A DNA stretch of 36,500 nt from positions 1 through 36,500 of the forward strand of contig JAUYOL010000027.1 in the NCBI GenBank assembly GCA_030695905.1, in the 5' to 3' direction. Positions within the stretch are counted from its first letter, which is position 1, and each line of letters opens with the position of its first letter. Source of the stretch: Candidatus Omnitrophota bacterium (GTDB lineage: Bacteria > Omnitrophota > Gorgyraeia > 2-01-FULL-45-10). The position numbers were made by a program, and so were the translations under genes. The notes below the pieces were generated by a model, which was not told the DNA's origin, ran no database searches, and was given only the letters and a program-made list of their open reading frames with translations. This document shows positions 16,515-23,849 of this stretch, piece by piece.

Positions 16515-18244
16515 GCGCTCTTTGTGCGCAGCTTGCCATATTCCTGAAATATCGTTTCGATCTCGTCGTATTCCAGCTCTTCTTTGGCCAGCAGTTCTTT
16601 TACAAGCCTTTCAAGAATCGATTTCTCTTTTATCAATAGATCGTCCACTTCTTTCAGGCACTTCTGGAATATCTTCTGTGTTTCCTGGTTTAATTTTTCT
16701 TTCGTGCCGTCGGACAGCTGATTTTCGGGTATGGCCGTATAATCCCCAAGATACCCGGCATCGCTCATACCAAGCGTCCATACCATAAAGTGGGCTATCC
16801 TCATCGCGTTCTTAAAGTCGCCCGCCACCCCCGTAGATGTCACGCCAAACTTCATCTTCTCCGCCGCGTAACCTGCGAGGTCAACTTTGATATCGGCAAA
16901 TAATTTATCTCTTGTGTAACTATATAGCTCTTCTTTTGGCTGTGTATATGTTACGCCCAGCGTGTCCTTACGCGGTATTATGGATATCTTAAAGACATCG
17001 TTGGTCGGATGCAGTATATATGTAACGACCGCATGGCCGGCCTCATGATATGCCGTAGTCTCCCTTTCGTGGGCAGTCATGGTAATCTTGCGCTTTAACC
17101 CGATATCTATCCTCTCCATCGCCTCGCTTATATCCTCGAGTTTTATCGTATCGCGGCCGTTTCTCGTCGCTACAAGCGCAGCTTCTTTCACTATGTTTTC
17201 TATATCGGCAGGTGATTTATATACGGCTTTCCTGGCAAGACGCCCTATGTCCATAGCCTTGTCGAACGAGACTTTATTGAGATAATAAGCGAAGAGCTTT
17301 TCCCTGTCTTCAAGGCCCGGCCTTTCAATATTGATTATCCTGTCGAACCTTCCCGGACGACGCAGCGCCCTATCCAGGGTGTCTTCGGGGGCGTTAGTCG
17401 CGCCTATAACTATTATATTTTGCTCGGGCCGCGGCTCTCCATGCTTATCTTTTAGTTCCTGCAGTCCATCCATCTCGGCCAGCATCTGGTTCTGGGTTGA
17501 GTTTGTCTCTTCGGTGCCTCCGAAAGCGGAGAAGACTCTTTTTCTCGCTATAGCGTCGAGCTCGTCTATAAAAATGATGCAGCCGCCGTAACCATACGCG
17601 AGCTCTCTTGCTTTTTTAAACAACGCTCTTACGCGCGCGGCGCCGACTCCCACGAATATCTCTACAAACTCGCTGCCAGACATCGACACAAAGGGCAGCC
17701 CCGACTCAGTGGCTATCGCCTTTGCCAGATACGTCTTGCCGCATCCCGGTGGGCCTAACATCAATATCCCGCGCAGGATCTTTCCGCCTATCTTCTTCAC
17801 CCGCGCCCTGTCTCTGATGAGCTGGACGACTTCCATCGCCTCTTCTTTAACGTTCTCCATGCCTATGACGTCGGACCATTTGACATTCACAAATTCGCCG
17901 TGCACTTTTAGCTTGTTACTGAGTTTCGAAAATCCGCCGCGCATAAATATCATATACATATAGACAAAGATTATCGCGTTTAACGAAACCATTAAAAGCT
18001 GCACCGGCATCGTCGCCAAAGTTATATTCCTGTAATATGATTCGAGGGAAGCCATGCCCTGTATGGCAAGAACGACGACAAAAAGTATAACATCGATGAT
18101 AACTATTTTCAGCCAGTACATCTTAAAATACATCATAGCTTTTTTACTTTTCAGGGCGATAAGGTACCATATGGCGGGAAGTATTATAAGCACGATATCT
18201 ATTATTATCATGATCCACTTGATTGATTCTATTGCCGAGTCCAT
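16508..18244 (-). CDS. FtsH-like membrane AAA+ metalloprotease lacking the usual periplasmic domain
   Basis: The 578-residue protein has an ATPase core with Walker A GPPGCGKT (164-171), Walker [10 protein letters not shown] (222-230) and the second region of homology [22 protein letters not shown]. The M41 protease domain has HEAGH at 400-404 and a plausible third zinc ligand Asp476 in GVAGDFKNA. All catalytic residues look intact. The N-terminus differs from classical FtsH: hydrophobic segments at about 11-31, 44-62 and 82-101 are joined by short loops, with no room for the roughly 70-residue periplasmic domain. It therefore looks like a divergent FtsH paralogue that degrades membrane or cytosolic substrates. 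It is coupled to the downstream lipoprotein gene. Ribosome binding site AAGGAG precedes the ATG. Confidence 0.92.
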   Translation of the reverse strand: MDSAIESIKWIMIIIDIVLIILPAIWYLIALKSKKAMMYFKMYWLKIVIIDVILFVVVLAIQGMASLESYYRNITLATMPVQLLMVSLNAIIFVYMYMIFMRGGFSKLSNKLKVHGEFVNVKWSDVIGMENVKEEAMEVVQLIRDRARVKKIGGKILRGILMLGPPGCGKTYLAKAIATESGLPFVSMSGSEFVEIFVGVGAARVRALFKKARELAYGYGGCIIFIDELDAIARKRVFSAFGGTEETNSTQNQMLAEMDGLQELKDKHGEPRPEQNIIVIGATNAPEDTLDRALRRPGRFDRIINIERPGLEDREKLFAYYLNKVSFDKAMDIGRLARKAVYKSPADIENIVKEAALVATRNGRDTIKLEDISEAMERIDIGLKRKITMTAHERETTAYHEAGHAVVTYILHPTNDVFKISIIPRKDTLGVTYTQPKEELYSYTRDKLFADIKVDLAGYAAEKMKFGVTSTGVAGDFKNAMRIAHFMVWTLGMSDAGYLGDYTAIPENQLSDGTKEKLNQETQKIFQKCLKEVDDLLIKEKSILERLVKELLAKEELEYDEIETIFQEYGKLRTKSAW

Positions 18245-18256
18245 AAGATCTCCTTA

Positions 18257-18304
18257 TTCTGCTTCGCCCTGCAACTATCAATAGCCGGTAGAGCTACGCA
18301 GGAA
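18257..18304. repeat. Palindrome-like segment between transketolase N-half and the FtsH-like gene
   Basis: The gap contains TTCTGCTTCGCCCTGCAAC at its left and ...GTAGAGCTACGCAGGAA at its right, an imperfect palindrome. It shares its left arm with the element at 12949-12994 between tRNA-Gln and glmU. It may be a second copy of a short dispersed repeat. It ends a few bases before the ribosome binding site of the FtsH-like gene. Confidence 0.35.
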
Positions 18305-18308
18305 TTTG

Positions 18309-19145
18309 TTATATTTTTTTCAGCGCTTCGTCTAATTCTTTTATCGCGCGTTCGTACTCTTCTTTTTTAGGCGATATGCCGTGCCACTCGGCCTTATTCT
18401 CTACGAAAGATACGCCCTTTCCCTTTATAGTATGCGCAATTATAACCACGGGCGCCATCTTAACGCTCTTTGCCTTGTCAAAGGCCTCAATAAGTTTTTG
18501 TATATCGTGCCCGTCGGTTTCAATGGTGTACCATCCGAAATCTTTCCACTTATCCACATAAGCGCCCATATCTTTTACGTCGCAGCAAAACCCGTCTATC
18601 TGCAGTTTATTATAGTCCACTATGGCGCATACGTTATCTAACTTGTAATGCGACGCGGTCATCGCCGCTTCCCATACCTGGCCCTCGTTGGTCTCGCCGT
18701 CGCCCATCAGGCAGTAAAACCTGTTGGGAAGTTTATCGAGCCTTGCCGCAAGCGCCATTCCGTTAGCTATCGACAGCCCTTGCCCTAACGAACCGCTTGA
18801 AATCTCTATACCGGGAAGCCCTATCTGCGGATGGCCCTGTAATTTACTGCCCATCTTCCTTAGGCCCCATAAGTCTTCTTTTGGGAAATATCCTTTTTCG
18901 GCAAGTATGGCGTAAAGAGCGGGACAGGCGTGGCCTTTTGACAGTAAGAACAGGTCGCGATCCTTCCATTTCGGATTTTTGGGATCGCCCTTTAGCACAT
19001 AGTAATACAACACGACCAGTATATCCACTATGGAAAGACTGCCTCCGGTATGCCCTGACCCCGCCAGGGTAAGCATCTTTAATATGTCTTTGCGGATCTC
19101 TACGGCTTTTCTTTGCAGATCTTTAACATCGGGTTTATTCGTCAT
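18309..19145 (-). CDS. Transketolase, N-terminal subunit
   Basis: This 278-residue product is the thiamine-diphosphate (PP) domain of a split transketolase. Key marks are SGHTGGSLSIVDILVVLYY (about 30-48), LLSKGHACPALYAILAEKG, GHPQIGLPGIEISSGSLGQGLSIANGMALA, and the Mg/ThDP motif GDGETNEGQVWEAAMTASHYKLDNVCAIVDYN. It needs the C-half at 14539-15492 for activity. Both are in the same operon but two genes apart. It begins four bases after the TPR gene stop. Confidence 0.93.
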   Translation of the reverse strand: MTNKPDVKDLQRKAVEIRKDILKMLTLAGSGHTGGSLSIVDILVVLYYYVLKGDPKNPKWKDRDLFLLSKGHACPALYAILAEKGYFPKEDLWGLRKMGSKLQGHPQIGLPGIEISSGSLGQGLSIANGMALAARLDKLPNRFYCLMGDGETNEGQVWEAAMTASHYKLDNVCAIVDYNKLQIDGFCCDVKDMGAYVDKWKDFGWYTIETDGHDIQKLIEAFDKAKSVKMAPVVIIAHTIKGKGVSFVENKAEWHGISPKKEEYERAIKELDEALKKI

Positions 19146-19148
19146 TTT

Positions 19149-20600
19149 TTATCTTTTCTTCTTTAATTTTTCTTTAACTTTTTTAATATGGTCTTTTATC
19201 GTTGGGTCATTCGGCTCTAATTTAATTGCCTTTTCCAGCTGGGCCAGCGCCTCATGCGCCATGCCCTTTTGGAAATATGCCCACCCCAGCGAATCTATAT
19301 ACGCGCCGTTATCCGGCTCCATCTCTATGGCTTTTTTTATCAACGCCACCGCTTCGTCGAGATTCAGCCCCTGCTCCGCGTACATATATCCCAGATAATT
19401 GTATGCGTCGGCAAATTTTGGGTCGAGCCTTATCGACTCTTTAAGCGAACTGGCGGCCATTTCGCGCTGGTTCATCTTATCATACTGAACAGCCAGATGA
19501 AAGTGCACTCTGGCATCATCCGGACTCATCTCATGAGCGAGATTATAGTACTTGATCGCTTCGTCATGCTTTAAACCTTCGCCGCAAGCATAACCCAGCG
19601 CGAGATAAATTTCTGTATCCTTTATGCCTTGCGAAAGAGCATTGTTTAAAACAGCTATCGCGTCCTTGGGACGCTTTTCTCTTACATATATTCCCGACAA
19701 TTGAACATAACTTTCGGGATCCTTCGGATTCAGCTTAACAAGTAATTCATACTGATGAATAGCTTCATTCACTCTTTTGGCCCTGTAATACAGCTGGCCC
19801 AAAGAGTAATATATCTTTACATTCAGCGGATCTACTTTCAATGCCCGCTCAAAGCTCGATATCGAGCCCGGCAGGTCGTCTTTCATCTCGTATAGTACGC
19901 CCAGGCCTATCAGCGCCTCAAGATAATCAGGCTCTATCTTTACGGCTTCCTTCAATGACTCTACCGCCTGGTCCATTTTACCCAGCCTGGAATATATTAC
20001 CCCGAGGTTAAAATATAACAGGCTTGAATTCTTCTCTTTTTCTACCAGCTTCTCATAGATGGACAACGCATCGCCCATCTTTTCCTGTATAACAAGCAGG
20101 TCCGCCAGAGAGCCAAGCGCGGCTATGTCATTTGGGTTTATTCTTACTATACCCTCATACTCTTCCTGGGCCAGATCGAATTTATTCTGCACTGTGTAAG
20201 CCAGTGCCAGAAGAAATCGCGGCTTGGTATCGAGCGGGTCCAGCGTCTTAGCTGTATTAAATTCTTCTACGGCCGCGTCAAGCTTCTTAGTAAGAAAATA
20301 ATCTACCCCGATTCTTGTGTGAAGATAGCTTATTTTGGGGTCTATGCCGGAGGCTATCTTGTATTCGCGAAGCGCGTTCTCCAGGCTGCCTTCATTGTCA
20401 TAAATAATGCCCATTGTGTAATGGGCAAGCGCCTGAGAAAAGGGATCCGAAGACCTCTTCTTCTCGATCCTTACATCCCAAAGCGACCGGTTCGATCTTG
20501 ACAGGACGTCGCGGGCCGCTTCCAGCTCTGACGGCGGACATACCGCAAGTATCAGAAAAGCCGCTATATAGATAAATAGCTTCTTCAATGGAAATGTCAA
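19149..20600 (-). CDS. Exported tetratricopeptide-repeat protein
   Basis: The 483-residue protein starts with a signal peptide or N-terminal anchor (hydrophobic from about residue 8 to 24). From about residue 57 to 475 it is filled with roughly a dozen 34-residue TPR units, many ending in the D-P / N-P / P-D-D turn (for example AVESLKEAVKIEPDYLEAL and AVALIKKAIEMEPDNGAYI). Such superhelical scaffolds mediate protein contacts. No enzymatic domain is attached. It ends in a lysine-rich tail. It lies between the small basic protein gene and the transketolase N-half with spacings of 10 and 3 bases, so it is part of the same operon. Its partner is unknown. Confidence 0.85.
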   Translation of the reverse strand: MTFPLKKLFIYIAAFLILAVCPPSELEAARDVLSRSNRSLWDVRIEKKRSSDPFSQALAHYTMGIIYDNEGSLENALREYKIASGIDPKISYLHTRIGVDYFLTKKLDAAVEEFNTAKTLDPLDTKPRFLLALAYTVQNKFDLAQEEYEGIVRINPNDIAALGSLADLLVIQEKMGDALSIYEKLVEKEKNSSLLYFNLGVIYSRLGKMDQAVESLKEAVKIEPDYLEALIGLGVLYEMKDDLPGSISSFERALKVDPLNVKIYYSLGQLYYRAKRVNEAIHQYELLVKLNPKDPESYVQLSGIYVREKRPKDAIAVLNNALSQGIKDTEIYLALGYACGEGLKHDEAIKYYNLAHEMSPDDARVHFHLAVQYDKMNQREMAASSLKESIRLDPKFADAYNYLGYMYAEQGLNLDEAVALIKKAIEMEPDNGAYIDSLGWAYFQKGMAHEALAQLEKAIKLEPNDPTIKDHIKKVKEKLKKKR

Positions 20601-20610
20601 AGGCCGCGAG

Positions 20611-20712
20611 CTACTTATACATCAATCTTTTTTTGTGGCGATTTAATCTCATTCTCTTTTTTCTCTTATGCTTCGCCATCTTCGCTCTTTTTCTTTTTCT
20701 GCCGCAAGGCAT
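20611..20712 (-). CDS. 33-residue very basic protein, AURKAIP1/COX24 (mS38, bS22-like) type
   Basis: A short frame encodes MPCGRKRKRAKMAKHKRKKR followed by MRLNRHKKRLMYK, 33 residues with about 18 Lys/Arg. The K-M-x-K-H-K-R-K-K-R-x-R-x-N-R-H-K-K pattern is that of the AURKAIP1/COX24 domain found in mitochondrial mS38 and in tiny bacterial 30S-associated proteins. It probably binds rRNA in the small subunit. A strong ribosome binding site (AGGAGGTGA) overlaps the hisG stop, with a 10-base spacing, and supports real translation. It is too short for most automatic gene calls. Confidence 0.82.
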   Translation of the reverse strand: MPCGRKRKRAKMAKHKRKKRMRLNRHKKRLMYK

Positions 20713-20726
20713 GAACGACTCACCTC

Positions 20727-21611
20727 CTAATATATTACTTTATTCAGCGGATACTCGATAATACCTTGAGCTCCGGCTCTTTTTAATTCCGGAATTATCC
20801 TTTTCGCGGTCTTTTCGTCTATTATGGTATCTACATCGAACCAATTGGAGTCCGAGAGGGCCGATACCGTAGGATTCTTCATCGCGGGAAGTATACTCAA
20901 TATGGCCTTCAGGTCATTTTTAGCGACGTTCATCTTTAGTCCGACTTTCTCTTCGGCAAGTATCGCGCCTTTTAACAGTAACGCGAGATTTTCTATCTTG
21001 GCGCGTTTCCAGGGGTTCATCCAGCTTTTGCGGTTCGCTATAAGCTGGGTTGTGGACTCACACACCGTGGCCACTTCTCTTAAATTATTAGCGCGTAAAG
21101 ACGACCCTGTCTCGGTAACTTCCACTATCGCGTCTATTCCTATGGCCGCTTTCACTTCTGTAGCGCCCCAGGAAAACTCCACTTCGGCTTTCACCTTGTT
21201 CTTTTTAAGATATTCCTTTGTGACGCTTACCAGTTCCGTCGCCACACGCTTACCGTTAAGGTCTTTGACGGTCTTCACTTTTGAGCCCTGCGGAACCGCC
21301 AGTACCCATCTTACCGGCCTTAAGCTTTGTTTGGCATAAATAAGCTCCGCCACCCTTACCACATTAGATGAATTTTCAAGTATCCAGTCATTGCCGGTAA
21401 TTCCGCAGTCAAGGATGCCGTCCTCGACATAGCGGGACATCTCCTGCGCCCTGAAAAGTATCGCCTCTATTTCGTCATCGTCTATCGACGGAAAATATGA
21501 CCTTTCGCTTATGCCGACAAAGAACCCCGCCTTCTTGAACATCCTTACAGTGGCTTCCTGCAGGCTTCCCTTTGGCATACCAAGTTTTAGCTTCTTTATA
21601 GCTGCTTTCAT
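20727..21611 (-). CDS. hisG: ATP phosphoribosyltransferase, long form (HisG)
   Basis: HisG joins ATP and PRPP in the first step of histidine synthesis. The N-terminal periplasmic-binding-like catalytic domain has [37 protein letters not shown], the [19 protein letters not shown] segment and the PRPP loop [22 protein letters not shown] (about 155-176). At 294 residues it has the extra C-terminal regulatory domain (about 215-294; [21 protein letters not shown]) of the long, histidine-feedback form, so no HisZ partner is needed. No other his gene is nearby. A ribosome binding site AAAGGAAGG precedes the start. Confidence 0.95.
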   Translation of the reverse strand: MKAAIKKLKLGMPKGSLQEATVRMFKKAGFFVGISERSYFPSIDDDEIEAILFRAQEMSRYVEDGILDCGITGNDWILENSSNVVRVAELIYAKQSLRPVRWVLAVPQGSKVKTVKDLNGKRVATELVSVTKEYLKKNKVKAEVEFSWGATEVKAAIGIDAIVEVTETGSSLRANNLREVATVCESTTQLIANRKSWMNPWKRAKIENLALLLKGAILAEEKVGLKMNVAKNDLKAILSILPAMKNPTVSALSDSNWFDVDTIIDEKTAKRIIPELKRAGAQGIIEYPLNKVIY

Positions 21612-21668
21612 TGTAACGCCTTCCTTTGTTAATTATTGAACAATAGTATCATATTAAGATATACGATG

Positions 21669-22259
21669 TCAATACTGCCCGATCAAAGACACTTTGCCGG
21701 CTAATTTCGACAATACATATATCTTGCATGAGCGCTCGAGTACAACAGATCTTTGATACGCCTCCTCAAGATCTTTACCCACAACTATCGCGCCGTGGTT
21801 CTTCAGCAAAACCGCGTTATGCTTTTTTATAGCGCCTGCGACCGCATTTGCCAGCTCCCGGCTGCCGGATTTCTTATAACTTATCACGGGGACTTCCGTC
21901 GAAAGCGCGCACGCGAATTCATAAGATACAAACCCTAGTTTTTTTATCAGCATGGCAAGGATAGTTCCGTATACGGGATGCGTGTGGATAACGGCCCCGA
22001 TATCAGCGCGCGCTTTGTAGCACGCTATATGCATAGGTAATTCCACCGAACACGGACCCTTACGGCAGAAGACTTTACCGGTTTTAAGATCCGCTTCATT
22101 ATAATCGGCCGCGGTGGAGTTTTCTAAAGATACGCCGCTTGCTTTTATATATACCCTGCTGCCAACACGTACGCTTATATTGCCGCCACAGCCCGTTACC
22201 AGATTCTGCGCGTATATAAGCTTGCCGTATTTTATAAGTTCGCCCCTAAAATCCTTCAT
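21669..22259 (-). CDS. Class II aldolase/adducin family protein (fuculose-phosphate aldolase or MtnB type)
   Basis: The 196-residue protein has the fold's start (YAQNLVTGCGGNISVRVGSRVYIKASG) and metal ligands in HTHP (about 92-95) and the third histidine in KNHGAIVVGKDLEEAYQRS. The catalytic acid is in SVELPMH. This family splits sugar phosphates such as L-fuculose 1-phosphate or dehydrates methylthioribulose 1-phosphate (MtnB). The exact substrate cannot be settled from sequence, and the neighbours (hisG, transketolase) do not decide it. The ATG is only a few bases from the predicted transcription start, so its mRNA may be leaderless. Confidence 0.85.
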   Translation of the reverse strand: MKDFRGELIKYGKLIYAQNLVTGCGGNISVRVGSRVYIKASGVSLENSTAADYNEADLKTGKVFCRKGPCSVELPMHIACYKARADIGAVIHTHPVYGTILAMLIKKLGFVSYEFACALSTEVPVISYKKSGSRELANAVAGAIKKHNAVLLKNHGAIVVGKDLEEAYQRSVVLERSCKIYVLSKLAGKVSLIGQY

Positions 22260-22268
22260 AGTTTGTTA

Positions 22269-22297
22269 CTTTAACACATTAGGCTCGACTTTGTCAA
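22269..22297 (-). promoter_or_regulatory. Sigma70-type promoter of the aldolase-hisG operon
   Basis: On the minus strand a consensus -35 TTGACA (22292-22297) and a -10 TTAAAG (22269-22274) are separated by 17 bases. The predicted start at about 22262 leaves some three bases before the ATG at 22259, and no Shine-Dalgarno motif is present. It would drive the long operon down through ispE and beyond. A small hairpin (22297-22303 with 22319-22325) lies just upstream. Confidence 0.65.
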
Positions 22298-22334
22298 ATT
22301 CCCCTTCGCTTACAAGCAGGGAATTCCGCGCAAG

Positions 22335-22342
22335 TCCGAAAA
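22335..22342. repeat. Left target-site duplication of the IS element
   Basis: TCCGAAAA here is repeated exactly at 23786-23793, on the other side of the element. Its 8-base length fits IS256-family transposition. Confidence 0.85.
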
Positions 22343-22435
22343 GATAGTGTAAAATATTGTGGACGCTTTTGAAACGTCATTCCCGAATGTTTTTATCGGG
22401 AATCCATAAAAGTTCTTTGAAATGTAAATAAAAAA

Positions 22436-22497
22436 GGTATATCCTCACGGTTATTGTGAATGATAACCGGGTCGTGAAGACCCAAGGAGGATATACC
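22436..22497 (+). promoter_or_regulatory. Folded leader embedding the transposase ribosome binding site
   Basis: GGTATATCCTC (22436-22446) pairs perfectly with GAGGATATACC (22487-22497), which ends at the base before the ATG and contains most of the Shine-Dalgarno AAGGAGG. The enclosed region forms two more hairpins, CGGTTAT/ATAACCG (22448-22454 with 22463-22469) and GGTC/GACC (22470-22473 with 22479-22482). The multi-branched fold should hide the ribosome binding site and restrain transposase translation, a known IS strategy. Function is inferred. Confidence 0.7.
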
Positions 22498-23778
22498 ATG
22501 AGAAGCGTTAACTTCTCACAGAGTAGTGTAGCAATTCAGTATCAATATTTAAAGAGGAATTTGCGAGAGCTTGGAATGTTGGGGGTATTCGATAATTTTG
22601 AATCTAGTGCCCATCGAGTGGTACAAGAGTATATTCAAAAAGGTATATATGAAGAATTTAAGCTGCAGATCGGCGCGGGTAGATATGAACATGCGGGCTC
22701 GAGGAGACTCGATGAGCGCAAGGGAGAGTATGGGCGCTTTTTCACCACAACATTCGGCACCAGCCGGATCGATATACCCAGAACTCGTGACGGACTAAAG
22801 ATAACATATTCGCTCTTTAGCAAGTACCAGAGAAGACAGCAGAAGTTTGACGATACGGTAGTGCTATCGATGATATTAGGCTTATCTACCCGCAAGCAGC
22901 GCAAGTTCTTCAAGGCCTTCATAGGCGACTCCGTAAGCCACGGCACAGCATCAAAGTTGTTAAGGAATCTTGAAGGTGACCTTGCTGAATACAGAACTCG
23001 TACTATTGAGGATAAGTATAAATATCTTCTCATAGACGGCCTCTGGGTAAGCGTAATATCGAATGGCCGCCTTCGGAAGATGGTGATATTGTTCGTCCTG
23101 GGAATCACCATGGATAACAAGAAAGAGATCATAGCTTTTAAGCTGGCTAAGGGCGAGACCGAACGCGAAGTATCCGGCTTACTCAATGATATCTATAGAC
23201 GTGGCTTAGAGGGTAAGCACTTAAAGGTAGTAGCAAGTGATGGGGCGCAAGGTATAAGGCAGGGCATATCGCTCGTGTATCCGTACGCAAAATGGCAGCT
23301 ATGTCATACGCATAAGCTACGGAATTTATCGAGCAACGTTAGACACAAGGTATCGCACAGAAGGAAGATGATGGCCCAGGCTTCCCGGATATGCCGGTCC
23401 GGGTCAAGACGACAGGCCATTAAACGCTTCATGCGATTCTGTGACAAGTGGCACAGTGTTGAACCAAAGGCTATCAGGTGCCTTGAGAAGGACTTTTACG
23501 ATACCATTGTCTATTATGACTTCTTCGAAGATAAGAACTTTATAAGCACCACCAATCATATAGAGAGAGATCTTGAAGAAGTGCGTAGACGTATCAAGAT
23601 ACAAGGTTACTTCAAATCAGAACAAAGCTTAAACCTGTGGATCTATGGCATAATAAGCCAGTTTAGAGAAGAGCAACGTGAGGACGCGCCTAAATACATA
23701 TTTACATTAGTCGAGGAGTCATTTATAGATTCCCGCTTTCGCGGGAATGACAAACACGAAAGCGTCCAATTATCTTGA
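22498..23778 (+). CDS. IS256-family (mutator-type) transposase
   Basis: The DDE transposase cuts and rejoins the IS ends. I take the ATG at 22498 (426 residues), which follows AAGGAGG; an upstream GTG at 22456 lies inside the leader hairpins and has no ribosome binding site. Family marks are an N-terminal DNA-binding region, the first aspartate in LLIDGLWVSV, the second in VVASDGAQGI, the C-x2-H segment in WQLCHTHKLRNL, and the glutamate in TNHIERDLEEVRRRIKIQGYF. The frame appears intact with no shift. The last 20 or so residues are encoded by the right-end hairpin and inverted repeat (SRFRGND), and the TGA lies within the terminal repeat. Confidence 0.95.
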   Translation: MRSVNFSQSSVAIQYQYLKRNLRELGMLGVFDNFESSAHRVVQEYIQKGIYEEFKLQIGAGRYEHAGSRRLDERKGEYGRFFTTTFGTSRIDIPRTRDGLKITYSLFSKYQRRQQKFDDTVVLSMILGLSTRKQRKFFKAFIGDSVSHGTASKLLRNLEGDLAEYRTRTIEDKYKYLLIDGLWVSVISNGRLRKMVILFVLGITMDNKKEIIAFKLAKGETEREVSGLLNDIYRRGLEGKHLKVVASDGAQGIRQGISLVYPYAKWQLCHTHKLRNLSSNVRHKVSHRRKMMAQASRICRSGSRRQAIKRFMRFCDKWHSVEPKAIRCLEKDFYDTIVYYDFFEDKNFISTTNHIERDLEEVRRRIKIQGYFKSEQSLNLWIYGIISQFREEQREDAPKYIFTLVEESFIDSRFRGNDKHESVQLS

Positions 23779-23785
23779 CACTACT

Positions 23786-23793
23786 TCCGAAAA
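23786..23793. repeat. Right target-site duplication of the IS element
   Basis: TCCGAAAA matches 22335-22342 exactly and abuts the right inverted repeat. Confidence 0.85.
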
Positions 23794-23800
23794 TTTCTTG

Positions 23801-23828
23801 TAGACGAAGCGAAATTTTGCTGTATAAT
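23801..23828 (+). promoter_or_regulatory. Promoter of the PpiD/SurA-like gene
   Basis: A consensus -10 TATAAT (23823-23828) lies 16 bases after TAGACG (23801-23806), a 4 of 6 match to the -35 box. The predicted start is near 23835, about 15 bases before the ATG, with AAGGAG between. It begins 8 bases to the right of the IS target duplication. The IS end also brings an outward TTGACA (23775-23780), but no good -10 box sits at the right distance from it. Confidence 0.6.
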
Positions 23829-23849
23829 ATCGAAAAAGGAGCGCTATTA

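Larger units (their letters stand above)
22343..23785 (+). mobile_element. Complete IS256-family insertion sequence with 8-bp target duplication
   Basis: The 1443-base element has imperfect terminal inverted repeats that share TAGTGT at the outer end and GGACGCTTT further in; the similarity continues through CGTCATTCCCG/TGTCATTCCCG into matching hairpins at 22379-22403 and 23729-23748. The sequence TCCGAAAA occurs directly before (22335-22342) and directly after (23786-23793) the element, a perfect 8-base target duplication as expected for IS256. It carries one intact transposase gene. The intact duplication indicates a recent insertion. It separates the aldolase promoter from the chaperone gene promoter without destroying either. 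Confidence 0.92.

Noticed and set aside
22456-22497. GTG upstream start for the transposase
   Set aside because: It lies within the leader hairpins and has no Shine-Dalgarno motif, whereas the ATG at 22498 follows AAGGAGG.
23723-23778. Frameshift or readthrough at the transposase C-terminus
   Set aside because: The terminal residues are odd because the right-end hairpin is coding, but the frame is continuous and ends in a TGA inside the element.
23775-23849. N-terminal extension of the PpiD-like protein from 23775
   Set aside because: It would begin inside the IS terminal repeat; the ATG at 23850 has promoter, ribosome binding site and a proper membrane anchor start.
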